Source: Pseudodesulfovibrio sp. (GTDB lineage: Bacteria; Desulfobacterota; Desulfovibrionia; Desulfovibrionales; Desulfovibrionaceae). From it: a stretch of 64,000 nt of DNA. Below the pieces are notes generated by a model, which saw only the letters and a list, made by a program, of their open reading frames with translations, was not told where the DNA came from and did not search any database. A program made the translations under genes and the position numbers. Below are positions 37,947-46,965 of the stretch, piece after piece (the stretch's first letter is position 1; the number at the start of each line of letters is the position of its first letter). The stretch covers positions 1,189,029 to 1,253,028 of the forward strand of contig JADGEX010000001.1 in the NCBI GenBank assembly GCA_016744135.1, given 5' to 3'.

Positions 37947-38004
37947 CCGACATTGAGGTCGGCCTTGAAATCGACCTGGAGCCTTTGACTACCAGGCCTT
38001 TTTT
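37947..38004 (+). promoter_or_regulatory. Attenuator-like set of overlapping hairpins
   Basis: Three mutually exclusive pairings are visible. CCGAC (37947) pairs with GTCGG (37958-37962). GGTCG (37957) pairs with CGACC (37972-37976). CCTGG (37975) pairs with CCAGG (37992-37996), followed by CC and six T's. The last stem is short, so termination strength is uncertain. It precedes the DASS transporter gene by 113 bases. Confidence 0.4.
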
Positions 38005-38117
38005 ATTTTCTTCTCTCAATTCTCCCATAAATTGACCAAAGATTCTCATTGTGTGTATACCTCATGCGAACACTCAATAGGCTTGCTTTTTTTTACGACT
38101 CCACCAAAGGGATTTCC

Positions 38118-39521
38118 ATGTACCGACTCGCACAGTTCTCCCCAATTATCGTGGCCGTCCTCATGGCACTCTTCCCCGCTCCCGAAGGGCTTACACCTGA
38201 AGCGTGGTATTTTTTCTCCATCTTTGTCGGCGTCGTTATCGGTCTCATTGTCGAGCCAGTTCCCGCCGCATTGGTCGGACTGGCAGGCGTAACGGTGGTC
38301 GCCATGCTCGGACTGGTGGACCCCAGTCCAGCGGCTAGTCGTTCATGGGCCTTGTCCGGCTTTTCCAATAGCGTAATTTGGCTCATCTTCGCAGCATTCA
38401 TGTTCGCATTAGGGTACCAAAAAACAGGACTAGGTAAGCGAATCAGTCTCATACTCATCAAATTTCTCGGACGAAACACCTTGGGACTAGGCTACGCCAT
38501 CGCTTTTGCCGACGGCATCCTGTCGCCCTTCATGCCCTCCAACACAGCCCGAAGCGCAGGCACCATTTACCCAGTGGTCAGCAATATCCCCCCTATGTTC
38601 AATTCCACTCCTGACCACGACCCGCGCAAGATCGGCGCATACCTCAAATGGGTCGGCATCGCCGCAACCTGCGTAACCAGTTCCATGTTCCTGACGGCAC
38701 TGGCTCCCAATCTGCTGGCCCTCGACCTCATCCAACAGGCATCTGGTGTGACTATCAGCTGGGGACATTGGGCATCTGTAATGCTCCCGGCCATGGTCCC
38801 GCTCTTTCTACTCACGCCATGGCTCGCCTATGTTATCTATCCGCCAACCCAAAAACAGTCCCCGGAAGCTCCGGCATGGGCGACCTCGGAACTCCAAAAA
38901 ATGGGCAGAATTTCCCGCAAGGAATTGATGATGCTCGGATACGCGATCCTGGCGCTGGTTCTCTGGATATTCGGCAAACAGATCGGCGTTGATTCAACCA
39001 TGGCCGCCATATTTGTCCTGACACTCATGGTCCTGACCAACATCCTCTCATGGGAAGATGTCATCACCAACAAGAGCGCGTGGAATGTCTTGGTCTGGTT
39101 CGCGACACTGGTCGCCATGGCATCGGGTCTGAGTAAAACCGGCATTCTGGATTGGCTCGGCAATCTGGTCGCGGCCTACCTCCAGGGCATGCCCCCGTCC
39201 ACAGTGGCATTGATGCTCGTGGTGCTCTTCTTCGTTCTTCACTATTTTTTCGCCAGCACCACAGCTCATACCACGGCTCTGCTGCCCCTATTCATGGCAA
39301 CGGCCGCACCGCTCATGCCCGCACCCATGCTGGCAAAACTCGCGCTTATGCTTGCCGCTTCCCTCGGCCTCATGGGGATCATCACCCCTTACGCAACCGG
39401 TCCCGCGCCCATCTGGTACGGCTCAGGCTTCATCAGTCAGGCCAGATGGTGGGCTCTCGGCGCAATCTTCGGTGCCATATTCCTTGGGACGATGGTCATA
39501 CTGACACTGGTCTACATCTAG
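38118..39521 (+). CDS. DASS-family (SLC13-like) anion symporter
   Basis: A 467-residue protein with about twelve membrane helices. It shows DASS family blocks: LSGFSNSVIWLIFAAFM, an SNTARSAGTIYPV motif typical of CitT/SodiT-type dicarboxylate carriers, and a second half ending FFASTTAHTTALLP and GIITPYATGPAPIWYGSGF. The second ATG after AAAGGGA was chosen over the upstream ATG at 38049. The likely substrates are dicarboxylates or a similar anion; the sequence does not separate them. It is a single-gene unit with its own terminator. Confidence 0.9.
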   Translation: MYRLAQFSPIIVAVLMALFPAPEGLTPEAWYFFSIFVGVVIGLIVEPVPAALVGLAGVTVVAMLGLVDPSPAASRSWALSGFSNSVIWLIFAAFMFALGYQKTGLGKRISLILIKFLGRNTLGLGYAIAFADGILSPFMPSNTARSAGTIYPVVSNIPPMFNSTPDHDPRKIGAYLKWVGIAATCVTSSMFLTALAPNLLALDLIQQASGVTISWGHWASVMLPAMVPLFLLTPWLAYVIYPPTQKQSPEAPAWATSELQKMGRISRKELMMLGYAILALVLWIFGKQIGVDSTMAAIFVLTLMVLTNILSWEDVITNKSAWNVLVWFATLVAMASGLSKTGILDWLGNLVAAYLQGMPPSTVALMLVVLFFVLHYFFASTTAHTTALLPLFMATAAPLMPAPMLAKLALMLAASLGLMGIITPYATGPAPIWYGSGFISQARWWALGAIFGAIFLGTMVILTLVYI

Positions 39522-39548
39522 AAACACTATCACGCATACAGCTCAAGG

Positions 39549-39575
39549 CCCGAAAGCACTGCTTTCGGGTCTTTT
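39549..39575 (+). terminator. Terminator of the DASS gene
   Basis: CCCGAAAGC and GCTTTCGGG pair perfectly around ACT and are followed by TCTTTT. Confidence 0.88.
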
Positions 39576-39658
39576 CAATATGTATGCTATTGTTGACTCC
39601 CTCGTCGATTCAGGAGAGGAATAGGCACTTTACGTCAACGAACAAAACAGGGCCATAC

Positions 39659-40720
39659 ATGAACATCGTATTCGTCAATTCCACCCGCAAATGGGGCGGG
39701 GTCAAAACCTGGACCGTGGACTATGCCACGGAACTGGCCGCACGCGGTCACGATGTTCGCGTTTTCGGACGCCAGACCGAACTTATCGACAAACTGCAGG
39801 CCGCTGGAATAGCCGCCCGTCAAATAGACTTCGGATTTGATTACAACCCGCTCACCATTGGTCGATTCATAGCCGCATTCCTACGATCCCGCCCGGACGT
39901 AGTCATCGGTAACATCGGCAAGGATATCAATACTGCAGGAGTAGCCGCCGCAATACTCGGCATCCCTGTTATCCAACGAGTCGGATTGCCCGGTGATATG
40001 GTTCCTTCCCCTCGCCTTCGCGCCCTGCACGCCATCACTCGACCATGGATGCTTTGTCCTAGCAAGACTGTAGCCGACGGTGTCTGGAACCGATTATCTC
40101 ACATCCCGGCCAATAAAGTTAAAATCATTCTCAATTCTAAAAAACCCGTAAACACTATTAAACCAGTTGGCGACGGGCCACTCCGTCTTGTTTCCACCAG
40201 CCAGATCAATGTGGATAAACGACATTCAGACGTACTCGATGCCCTGACTGCCATGCAGACCGGCTCTATTCACTATAATATTATCGGCACCGGGAAAATA
40301 CTTGATGAACTCCAAAACAAGTATCGAATTTTGGAGAAAAAAGACGTCATCACATGGCACGGGTTCTCTACAAACGTACAAACGCATTTGGCCGAAGCGG
40401 ATATTTTCCTGCTTCCCTCAGAGAACGAAGGAATGCCCAATGCCCTGTTGGAGGCCATGGCCGCAGGTCTCATTCCGGTTGCTCGTAACATCGGAGGCAT
40501 CAGCGAAATCTGGCCGGAGACATTGGCAGACTATCTTCTGCCTGCCAACGCTGGCCCCGACGACTTCCGTGCGATACTAGAACGACTCATGGGCTTGAAT
40601 AAAACTCAACTCAACGTACTCAAAGAAGCCAGTGTGCAGGCGTGTCGTGACACATTCAACCTCAACACAAAAATAGACGAATTTGAAACGTGGGTTCAGA
40701 CTAATATCCTTAAAAGATAG
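39659..40720 (+). CDS. GT4-type glycosyltransferase
   Basis: A 353-residue GT-B fold protein. It opens with NIVFVNSTRKWGGVKTW and has a Rossmann-like N-half with GHDVRVFGR. The C-terminal donor site is LLPSENEGMPNALLEAMAAGLIPVA, the E-x7-E signature of family GT4. The frame runs much further upstream in the DASS gene's shadow, so the start is set at the ATG where homology begins (AGGG upstream). It stands alone; the acceptor is unknown, perhaps a surface polysaccharide. Confidence 0.88.
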   Translation: MNIVFVNSTRKWGGVKTWTVDYATELAARGHDVRVFGRQTELIDKLQAAGIAARQIDFGFDYNPLTIGRFIAAFLRSRPDVVIGNIGKDINTAGVAAAILGIPVIQRVGLPGDMVPSPRLRALHAITRPWMLCPSKTVADGVWNRLSHIPANKVKIILNSKKPVNTIKPVGDGPLRLVSTSQINVDKRHSDVLDALTAMQTGSIHYNIIGTGKILDELQNKYRILEKKDVITWHGFSTNVQTHLAEADIFLLPSENEGMPNALLEAMAAGLIPVARNIGGISEIWPETLADYLLPANAGPDDFRAILERLMGLNKTQLNVLKEASVQACRDTFNLNTKIDEFETWVQTNILKR

Positions 40721-41056
40721 ATGTCATGAATCTCCCTCAGATATACATCATGCAAAGCATCAACCAAACCACCACCCCGGAACATGGCTCGGATACAACC
40801 CGCGCCTACAAATTTCTTTCGCTTCTTCCAAGACTCATTTTCTCGTACAGGCTTCGGCTTCGCCGCAGAAAACTTGCTGTAAACGCGACCTCGACTGCCT
40901 GATTATTCCCCGACACCCCACGCCTGACACTTCCACCTGCTCGATAAAGCGGACTGCATTCGGTTTCACAGGATGCCGTATACTTTCGTGCCATAGGCTA
41001 TAAACCACTGACCTCCGCTGACCAAAAATCACGGAACAACAGAAAGGATTACAATA
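40721..41056. other. Intergenic stretch before nhaC-like gene
   Basis: 336 bases without a supported gene. Frames here have no ribosome sites and poor composition. A TATACT (40979-40984) could be a -10 box but no good -35 matches it. AAAGGA before 41057 is the ribosome site of the next gene. Confidence 0.5.
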
Positions 41057-42382
41057 ATGGATCAACAATCAACACCGCGCGGAAGCGCACTGCTCCCACT
41101 CCTGTTCTTTCTCGCCCTGTTCATAGGAACAGGATCGTATTTATCCGCACAGGGTGTAAGTATGGCCTTTTATCAACTGTCCGCAGCTGTGGCCATTCTT
41201 CCGGCCATAGCTCTCTCCCTTGCCATGGGTAAAGGAAAGCTGGACAGCAAGATCAACATTTTTCTCAAAGGTGTCGGTGACATCAACATCGTCACCATGT
41301 GCATAATCTACCTGTTGGCAGGAGGATTCGCCTCAGTCGCCAAGGCCATCGGTGGCGTGGATGCCACTGTCAATCTGGGCCTGACCTTCATCCCGGCAGA
41401 GCTCGTCCTTCCGGGGCTATTCGCCATCGCCGCTTTTGTTGCCACGGCCATGGGAACATCCATGGGAACAATTGCCGCCATTGCCCCCATTGCAGCCGGA
41501 GTTGCGCAACAGACCGATATTTCCAGCGCTGTCCTCATGGGGACCATCGTGGGCGGTGCTATGTTCGGCGACAACCTCTCCATGATCTCGGACACCACCA
41601 TCGCCGCCACCCGTACTCAGGGATGCGCCATGAGCGATAAGTTCAAGATGAACGTACGCATTGTCCTACCAGCGGCATTGGCAACACTTATACTGCTAGG
41701 TCTATTCGGCTCGGCGGGTGGCGTCACCCATGTCGGCGATTGGGAATTCATCCGGGTACTGCCCTATTTGGTCATTCTGGGATTGGCGATTGCGGGCGTG
41801 AATGTCTTTGTCGTTCTGGCCTCGGGAATTGTACTAGCCGGAGTAGTCGGTCTCTATGCCGTACAGAATTACTCCCTACTTACGTTGTCCAAAGATATCT
41901 TCGCGGGTTTTACCGGCATGCATGAAATCCTCGTTCTGTCCATGCTCGTAGGCGGTCTTGGAGAACTCATCCGTTACAACGGCGGCCTGCAATGGTTGCT
42001 CGAAAAGGTCAACGCCCTTGCACTCAAGGCTGGACGCGGCAATAAACGAAGATCCGGTGAATTCGGTATTGCAGCACTGGTCTCACTGGCCGATGCCTGC
42101 ACGGCAAATAACACGGTCGCCATCATCCTTACCGGACGACTTGCCAAGGAAATCGCAACAGATACCGGCGTTGACCCACGCCGTAGCGCAAGTCTTCTGG
42201 ATATATTCTCCTGCATTGTTCAGGGCGTGACCCCATACGCGGCTCAAGTTCTCCTCGCAGGTTCCATCGCCGGAATATCCCCCGTGGATGTTGTTACGAG
42301 CAACTGGTACTGCCTCGTACTTGCCGGAATAGCTATCGTGGCTATCGTCACTGGCTGGCCCACACTCAAGAAAAAAGCGTAA
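41057..42382 (+). CDS. NhaC-family Na+/H+ antiporter
   Basis: A 441-residue protein with 11-12 membrane helices and NhaC-type motifs: ATAMGTSMGTIAAIAPIA in the first half, GAMFGDNLSMISDTTIAATRTQG, and SLADACTANNTVAIILTGRLAKEI in the second half. The family exchanges Na+ for H+, in some members coupled to organic acids. Single gene with AAAGGA upstream and a terminator behind. Confidence 0.9.
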   Translation: MDQQSTPRGSALLPLLFFLALFIGTGSYLSAQGVSMAFYQLSAAVAILPAIALSLAMGKGKLDSKINIFLKGVGDINIVTMCIIYLLAGGFASVAKAIGGVDATVNLGLTFIPAELVLPGLFAIAAFVATAMGTSMGTIAAIAPIAAGVAQQTDISSAVLMGTIVGGAMFGDNLSMISDTTIAATRTQGCAMSDKFKMNVRIVLPAALATLILLGLFGSAGGVTHVGDWEFIRVLPYLVILGLAIAGVNVFVVLASGIVLAGVVGLYAVQNYSLLTLSKDIFAGFTGMHEILVLSMLVGGLGELIRYNGGLQWLLEKVNALALKAGRGNKRRSGEFGIAALVSLADACTANNTVAIILTGRLAKEIATDTGVDPRRSASLLDIFSCIVQGVTPYAAQVLLAGSIAGISPVDVVTSNWYCLVLAGIAIVAIVTGWPTLKKKA

Positions 42383-42404
42383 CCAGGCCACACACCACAA
42401 TCAG

Positions 42405-42440
42405 AAAGGGCTGCCGTGCATATGCACGACAGCCCTTTTT
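42405..42440. terminator. Bidirectional terminator
   Basis: AAAGGGCTGCCGTGCA and TGCACGACAGCCCTTTTT pair with one mismatch around TA. It serves nhaC on the plus strand and the two-component operon ending at 42500 on the minus strand. Confidence 0.88.
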
Positions 42441-42499
42441 AACACGATTGACGACAATAAAGCGCCAGAAACCGCATCAGGCTTAAGTCTACAAACGAC

Positions 42500-42928
42500 C
42501 TACCAGCCCTTGGACTTCAGGATGTCATTCACCTTGTCAGCGGTTTTCTTTTCCACGATGACCATTTTCTTGGCCTGAGCCTTACGAATCTTTTCGGTCA
42601 AAGACTCGATGTCGGCGGGCTTCTCCATGAAGTCCATGGCACCGAGTTTCATAGCCTGAATTCCAGCCTCAAGGGTTGCCTGTCCTGTGAGCAGAATGAC
42701 CTGCATCTCAGGATGACTTTTCTTGATGACCTTGAGCATGTCGATGCCGTTCATGTCAGGCATCTGCAAGTCAAGCACGATGGCATCGTATTCGTTATTA
42801 TCCAATGCAGTGACAGCATTACCAGCGGTCTCAGCAGTGGTAACGTTCATGCCACGCAATTCCATCCGCTCGGACAGAGCTTCCAAAAATTCAACTTCGT
42901 CGTCGATAAGCAGTACTTTTTCAGCCAT
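42500..42928 (-). CDS. Response regulator with short C-terminal extension
   Basis: The 142-residue receiver has Asp9/Asp10, phosphoacceptor Asp53 (IVLDLQMP), LLTGQ and MEKPAD. After the receiver a ~25-residue Lys-rich tail (KKMVIVEKK...) follows, without a known output domain. It is the last gene of the tetR-sulP signalling operon, 30 bases after the degenerate kinase gene. Confidence 0.92.
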   Translation of the reverse strand: MAEKVLLIDDEVEFLEALSERMELRGMNVTTAETAGNAVTALDNNEYDAIVLDLQMPDMNGIDMLKVIKKSHPEMQVILLTGQATLEAGIQAMKLGAMDFMEKPADIESLTEKIRKAQAKKMVIVEKKTADKVNDILKSKGW

Positions 42929-42958
42929 TGTATTTCTCCTGAAAGGTATGATGTAATA

Positions 42959-43606
42959 TTACTCGGCCCCGTTCTGCGCCCTGAGGAACAGTTCGGTGGT
43001 CCGCAAATCTTCATCCGTCGAAACATCGACGTTCATGGTCTGCGCCATGGATGAAAACGATTCGTCATTCTTCAGTGGTACATCCTTTCCGGGAGCGGAA
43101 AGGGAGAACGATGCTCCACCATTGACGGGTTTCACGCTCACGACCAGGGAGTCGCCTGCGTCCATATTTTCAACAGCGGCTGCAATTGAGGAGTGCAGCA
43201 CCTGCATCAGATCAAAGGGGTTGGCAGACAGGGAGACCGGTTCACAGTCACCCATTGTCAACCGAATCTGCTGCATGTCGGCAAGACGAGTTGCCAATGC
43301 AGTGGTCAAATCGAGAATCTCCACAAGGTTCACTTCATGAACATCCTCATCCGTTGAATGCGCAAATGCGTTCATATTCTTGATAATGGAGTCGCCACGC
43401 CTGATCTGGCCTTGGATAGAGTTGGCGGCACTCTTCAGCCGATCGGGCTGGAGAGGAATGCCGCGTTCTGCCATAAGCGTCAAGTCCTCGATCAAGCCCG
43501 CTGCCTCATTGATGACGGCAAAAACGTTCTTGATCTCGTGCGACACGGACGCGCTAACGCGTCCGAAAAATTTAAGCCCTTCACGGGTATTCATTGTCTG
43601 TGTCAT
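42959..43606 (-). CDS. Degenerate histidine kinase: HisKA present, ATPase motifs lost
   Basis: A 215-residue cytoplasmic protein. Residues ~10-85 form a HisKA dimerisation helix pair with His23 in VSASVSHEIKNVF. The remainder looks like an eroded HATPase. The position of the N box reads MQVLHSSIAAAVENM without the key Asn pair, and no DxGxG or GxGLG loop is present. It should be phosphorylatable but unable to bind ATP normally, so a phosphotransfer role between the kinase and the flanking receivers is possible (Spo0B-like logic). The start is the ATG with GGGGG upstream, 17 bases after the preceding receiver gene. Confidence 0.82.
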   Translation of the reverse strand: MTQTMNTREGLKFFGRVSASVSHEIKNVFAVINEAAGLIEDLTLMAERGIPLQPDRLKSAANSIQGQIRRGDSIIKNMNAFAHSTDEDVHEVNLVEILDLTTALATRLADMQQIRLTMGDCEPVSLSANPFDLMQVLHSSIAAAVENMDAGDSLVVSVKPVNGGASFSLSAPGKDVPLKNDESFSSMAQTMNVDVSTDEDLRTTELFLRAQNGAE

Positions 43607-43623
43607 GAGCAAATCCCCCTGCG

Positions 43624-43974
43624 TCAGCCGACGGCTTCCTGAATTTTGGCCATCAGGTCTTCAATCTGAATAGGCTTGATCAAATAATTACACCCGGCTG
43701 CGCAGCCAGCTTTGAAATCGGATTCCGAACCATGGCCGGAAAGAAAAATATACTTCATGCCCGGATGTTCTTTGGCCAAGAGTTTCATCAGTTCCAAACC
43801 ACTGAGTTTGGGCATTTTCATATCGAGCACTGCTACGGCATATTCAGTTGCGGCAGCCATTTTCAGGGCTTCCTCTCCATTATCGGTCCAATCCGCGTCT
43901 ACATCACGAAATCCAAGTCTTTCAGCCATGGCGGAAACCAATTCCACTTCATCGTCAACCAGCAGTACTTTCAT
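43624..43974 (-). CDS. Single-domain response regulator
   Basis: A 116-residue CheY-like receiver with Asp7/Asp8, Asp51 in VAVLDMKMP, LSGHG and LIKPI. No output domain. It starts 5 bases after the sensor kinase stop, so it is very likely co-translated with that kinase. Confidence 0.93.
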   Translation of the reverse strand: MKVLLVDDEVELVSAMAERLGFRDVDADWTDNGEEALKMAAATEYAVAVLDMKMPKLSGLELMKLLAKEHPGMKYIFLSGHGSESDFKAGCAAGCNYLIKPIQIEDLMAKIQEAVG

Positions 43975-43979
43975 GTTAT

Positions 43980-45704
43980 TTACGCCTTATCTGAACCCTG
44001 AAGGGGCATTGTTATGGTAAACACCGTTCCTCGACCAACTTCACTTTCCACGGCCATGGTGCCGTCCAATTCCTGAACAAGCCCATAGGTAATAGAAAGT
44101 CCGAGACCTGTGCCACCAGTCTTCTTCTTGGTCGAAAAAAACGGATCGAAAATCTGTTTGATATCTGCTTCCGGGATACCGCATCCGTCATCTTCCACAG
44201 AAAAAACCAACCGGTTCTCAGTAATCCTGCGTGCAGAAATAGCGAGTTGCCCGCCATCGTTCATGGCCTGGAATGCGTTATTGATCAGGTTGAGAAAAAT
44301 CTGTTGCAGCTTGCCACGGTCAGACACGAACGGCGGCAGGTTTTCAGGGATATCCATGGTAATGGATATGGACCGATACTCTGCTTCCTTGCGCAAAAAG
44401 TCGATGACCTCTTCCGCCAACTCCTTGAACTCGATGGAATCCATTTCCACGTCAATATGACGGGCAAAGCTCAAAAGTCGTTTGGTAATCTTGCCGCAAC
44501 GTGCCACCGAACCGAGAATGGACTTGATATTCGCCAGCAACCGCTCGTCGTGGGCATATTCCTGCTTGAAAACAAAGAGATCGTTAATGAGTCCAGCCTT
44601 CTCATTAATAATGGCCAGTGGATTGTTTATTTCATGAGCAACACCAGCAGCCAGCCGACCAATGGAAGCCATACGGTTGGTGTGCTCCATACGATGCAAC
44701 GTCCGAGCGCGGGTCTGGTCCGCGACATAAATTTTATTAACCATGTAGGTCGCCACACCCACGATAACCAGCATGATGATAAAGATACTGACAGCCAGAA
44801 TCCACACAAGTTCCATACGTATGGTCTCAAGAGGCTTCATCAGCCCAGCAGTGTCCTTGACCACAAGAATGATAAACGGCGTGCCGCGTACATACGCATA
44901 CCCGACAGTCAAATCAGTTCCGTCCTTTGCCTTGATCTGGTTCACGCTGGTCCTTTCGGAATACGCAGGCAAAACAAGGGCAACCTTGGAAAACAATTCT
45001 CCGTGTTCTCTGGAAGGGGTCTGAATGACTCCGTCCCGATCAACAAGTATGGCATCCCCGCCACCGGGCAGATCTATGGCAGACAAAATGGCGTTAAACT
45101 TGCCAGTATCCAACGTGGCTCGAAGCACGAAATCTTTACCGGTCTTCTTGTCACGAACCCTACGCGCCACGATCAGGTGCGGTTCGTCTCGGAATCCGAG
45201 AAAAACTCCACTGATGTAGGCTCCGCCCTCCATGGTGCTATCAAACCATTCCTGCCCACTGTAATCGATACCAAGCAGATCATGCGGCCCGATATAAGCC
45301 ACCTGCCGACCTTTGGGATCAACAATACCAATATCTACGAAACCACCAAAACTGGCTTTCAACGAATCCAAGACAGATTTGAGATTCTCGCAATCACGCA
45401 AACTGGAAATACCTTGATGCTTGACCAAAAAGTCCAGCGCGTTGGTACGCTCTTCAAGGAAATAAGCGACAGTTCGCCGCGCATTGGATGTAGTTCGTGC
45501 CGTGCGCAACAGGTTTTCAGATTCAAGAGAACTCCGGGTGACGCTATAATCAATAAAAGCCATGACCAACAACGGAACCAAAGCGACAACCGCCAGAAGT
45601 GCAACGGCAAAGCGCCAGATGCGACGGTAGTTGAACAGGTTCTTGCCCGGTCCCTTGCTGGGATCGATATCCCAGAATTGCGGTCTGATTTTTGCGAATA
45701 TCAT
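43980..45704 (-). CDS. Cache-domain sensor histidine kinase
   Basis: The 574-residue protein has a cytoplasmic N-tail, a membrane helix (~30-52), a periplasmic double-Cache-like domain (~60-285), a second helix (~298-322), a HisKA domain with His357 (LAAGVAHEINNPLA) and a full HATPase (NLINNAFQAM, DDGCGI, GTGLGLS). The Cache region has GIDYSGQEWF and GVFLGFRDEPH-type blocks that usually bind small organic ligands. It is the only intact kinase of the operon and probably feeds three receivers. Confidence 0.93.
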   Translation of the reverse strand: MIFAKIRPQFWDIDPSKGPGKNLFNYRRIWRFAVALLAVVALVPLLVMAFIDYSVTRSSLESENLLRTARTTSNARRTVAYFLEERTNALDFLVKHQGISSLRDCENLKSVLDSLKASFGGFVDIGIVDPKGRQVAYIGPHDLLGIDYSGQEWFDSTMEGGAYISGVFLGFRDEPHLIVARRVRDKKTGKDFVLRATLDTGKFNAILSAIDLPGGGDAILVDRDGVIQTPSREHGELFSKVALVLPAYSERTSVNQIKAKDGTDLTVGYAYVRGTPFIILVVKDTAGLMKPLETIRMELVWILAVSIFIIMLVIVGVATYMVNKIYVADQTRARTLHRMEHTNRMASIGRLAAGVAHEINNPLAIINEKAGLINDLFVFKQEYAHDERLLANIKSILGSVARCGKITKRLLSFARHIDVEMDSIEFKELAEEVIDFLRKEAEYRSISITMDIPENLPPFVSDRGKLQQIFLNLINNAFQAMNDGGQLAISARRITENRLVFSVEDDGCGIPEADIKQIFDPFFSTKKKTGGTGLGLSITYGLVQELDGTMAVESEVGRGTVFTITMPLQGSDKA

Positions 45705-45722
45705 AACGTCACCCGGTCTTGA

Positions 45723-46940
45723 TTACTTGATTCCCTGGACTTTTTCGTTAGCCGCCTTGAGCGTTTCACTCAAGATGTCAATGTCCACGGGTTTGTGCAG
45801 ATAAGCGAATGCACCCAGTTCCATACAGATCTGACGATCCTTTTCCGAGCCATGACCAGTCAGGATGATGACCTGAATATTCGGATGGTCAGACTTGACC
45901 CTGCGCAGAACCTCGATACCGTCGATGCCAGGCATCTTGAGATCGAGAATCATGACTTCAGGTTCGTCTTCCTGCACCAGATTCAGGGCGGATTCACCAT
46001 CATAGACGACTGCGGAACCCATGTCGCGCATCATCAAACGCTCGGACAGAGTCTGGACAAACTCACGTTCATCATCAACCAACAGCACCTTGGACGGAAT
46101 GTCAAAGTCCATCTTACGATAGATATCGGTCTGATGAAAGCCTTTGCCGACCAAGGTCTCTACGCTGTCCACACCGTCAACAGCACTCACGATGTCGGCC
46201 AGTTCGCGCTCAAGGCGTTCCAGCATCAGGACATGCTTGTTAATGGTCAGAGTAACGTTCTTGTCCTTAGCGGCTACGAGCACATTATGCCCTTCGGTAG
46301 CCAGCACGGTTCCTACCTTGGCTGCCAGCAGGAAGTCGGCAACCTTGGTACGAGAAGCGTCCGTGACCTGAACAGCCTCATTGGCAAGCTGCTCAACAAT
46401 AAGGTCCACGCTACGATCCACACCAGATGTACCCACAGGTACAATTATATCATATAAAGCCTTGGACCAAGGATCGTTCACGCCCTTCAGGGATTCAACC
46501 CAGGCGGCACGATCACTGTCGTCCTTATGAATAAGCTTGAGGGCATGCTTCTCGGCAAAGCCTTCAGTTCGTTCGGCCACAGCCAGTCGTTCTTTCATCT
46601 CGGAAACGAGGCACACCTTGAGGATGTGATCGATCTCGGGAGCCGACAACTGGGATGCGAAACCGGAAAACAGAAGCTTGTCCTGATCCATCAGCTTCTT
46701 TGCCATGGCAAACCGGAGCCAGGCAACAGCCCGTTCCTTTTCATGGCTGAATGCGTTGAAAACAGAACCCTTTGCCTGAAAGGCTCGGGCCATTTTATCC
46801 TCGGACAGGCCGGAGAGTTTCGCGGCCTCGGCCACAATTTCCTGGTCGGTGACGAGGCGGTATCCCGTGGCGTCCACCACGCGTTTGACCACGACACCAG
46901 CTTCCGAGAACAGGCCGTTGAATACAGTTATAACAGACAT
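45723..46940 (-). CDS. Cytidylate kinase-like / BON-like / receiver fusion
   Basis: A 405-residue three-part protein. Residues ~1-185 resemble the cytidylate-kinase-like family (TDQEIVAEAAKLSGL, RAFQAKGSVFNAF), but the Gly-rich nucleotide loop at the start is replaced by FNGLFSEAGVV, so catalysis is doubtful. Residues ~197-266 look like a BON domain (VTLTINKHV, IVSAVDGVDSVETL). Residues ~283-405 are a normal receiver with Asp333 (MILDLKMP). It sits between sulP and the Cache kinase. It may read a nucleotide or membrane signal and adjust transport. The domain order is unusual to me; the function is unknown. Confidence 0.82.
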   Translation of the reverse strand: MSVITVFNGLFSEAGVVVKRVVDATGYRLVTDQEIVAEAAKLSGLSEDKMARAFQAKGSVFNAFSHEKERAVAWLRFAMAKKLMDQDKLLFSGFASQLSAPEIDHILKVCLVSEMKERLAVAERTEGFAEKHALKLIHKDDSDRAAWVESLKGVNDPWSKALYDIIVPVGTSGVDRSVDLIVEQLANEAVQVTDASRTKVADFLLAAKVGTVLATEGHNVLVAAKDKNVTLTINKHVLMLERLERELADIVSAVDGVDSVETLVGKGFHQTDIYRKMDFDIPSKVLLVDDEREFVQTLSERLMMRDMGSAVVYDGESALNLVQEDEPEVMILDLKMPGIDGIEVLRRVKSDHPNIQVIILTGHGSEKDRQICMELGAFAYLHKPVDIDILSETLKAANEKVQGIK

Positions 46941-46965
46941 TGTCTACTCCTTGTTTGTCTCGGAC

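Noticed and set aside
39152-39658. N-terminal extension of the glycosyltransferase into the DASS gene
   Set aside because: The frame is open there only as a shadow of the DASS gene. A terminator and a fresh ATG separate the two, and family similarity starts at 39659.
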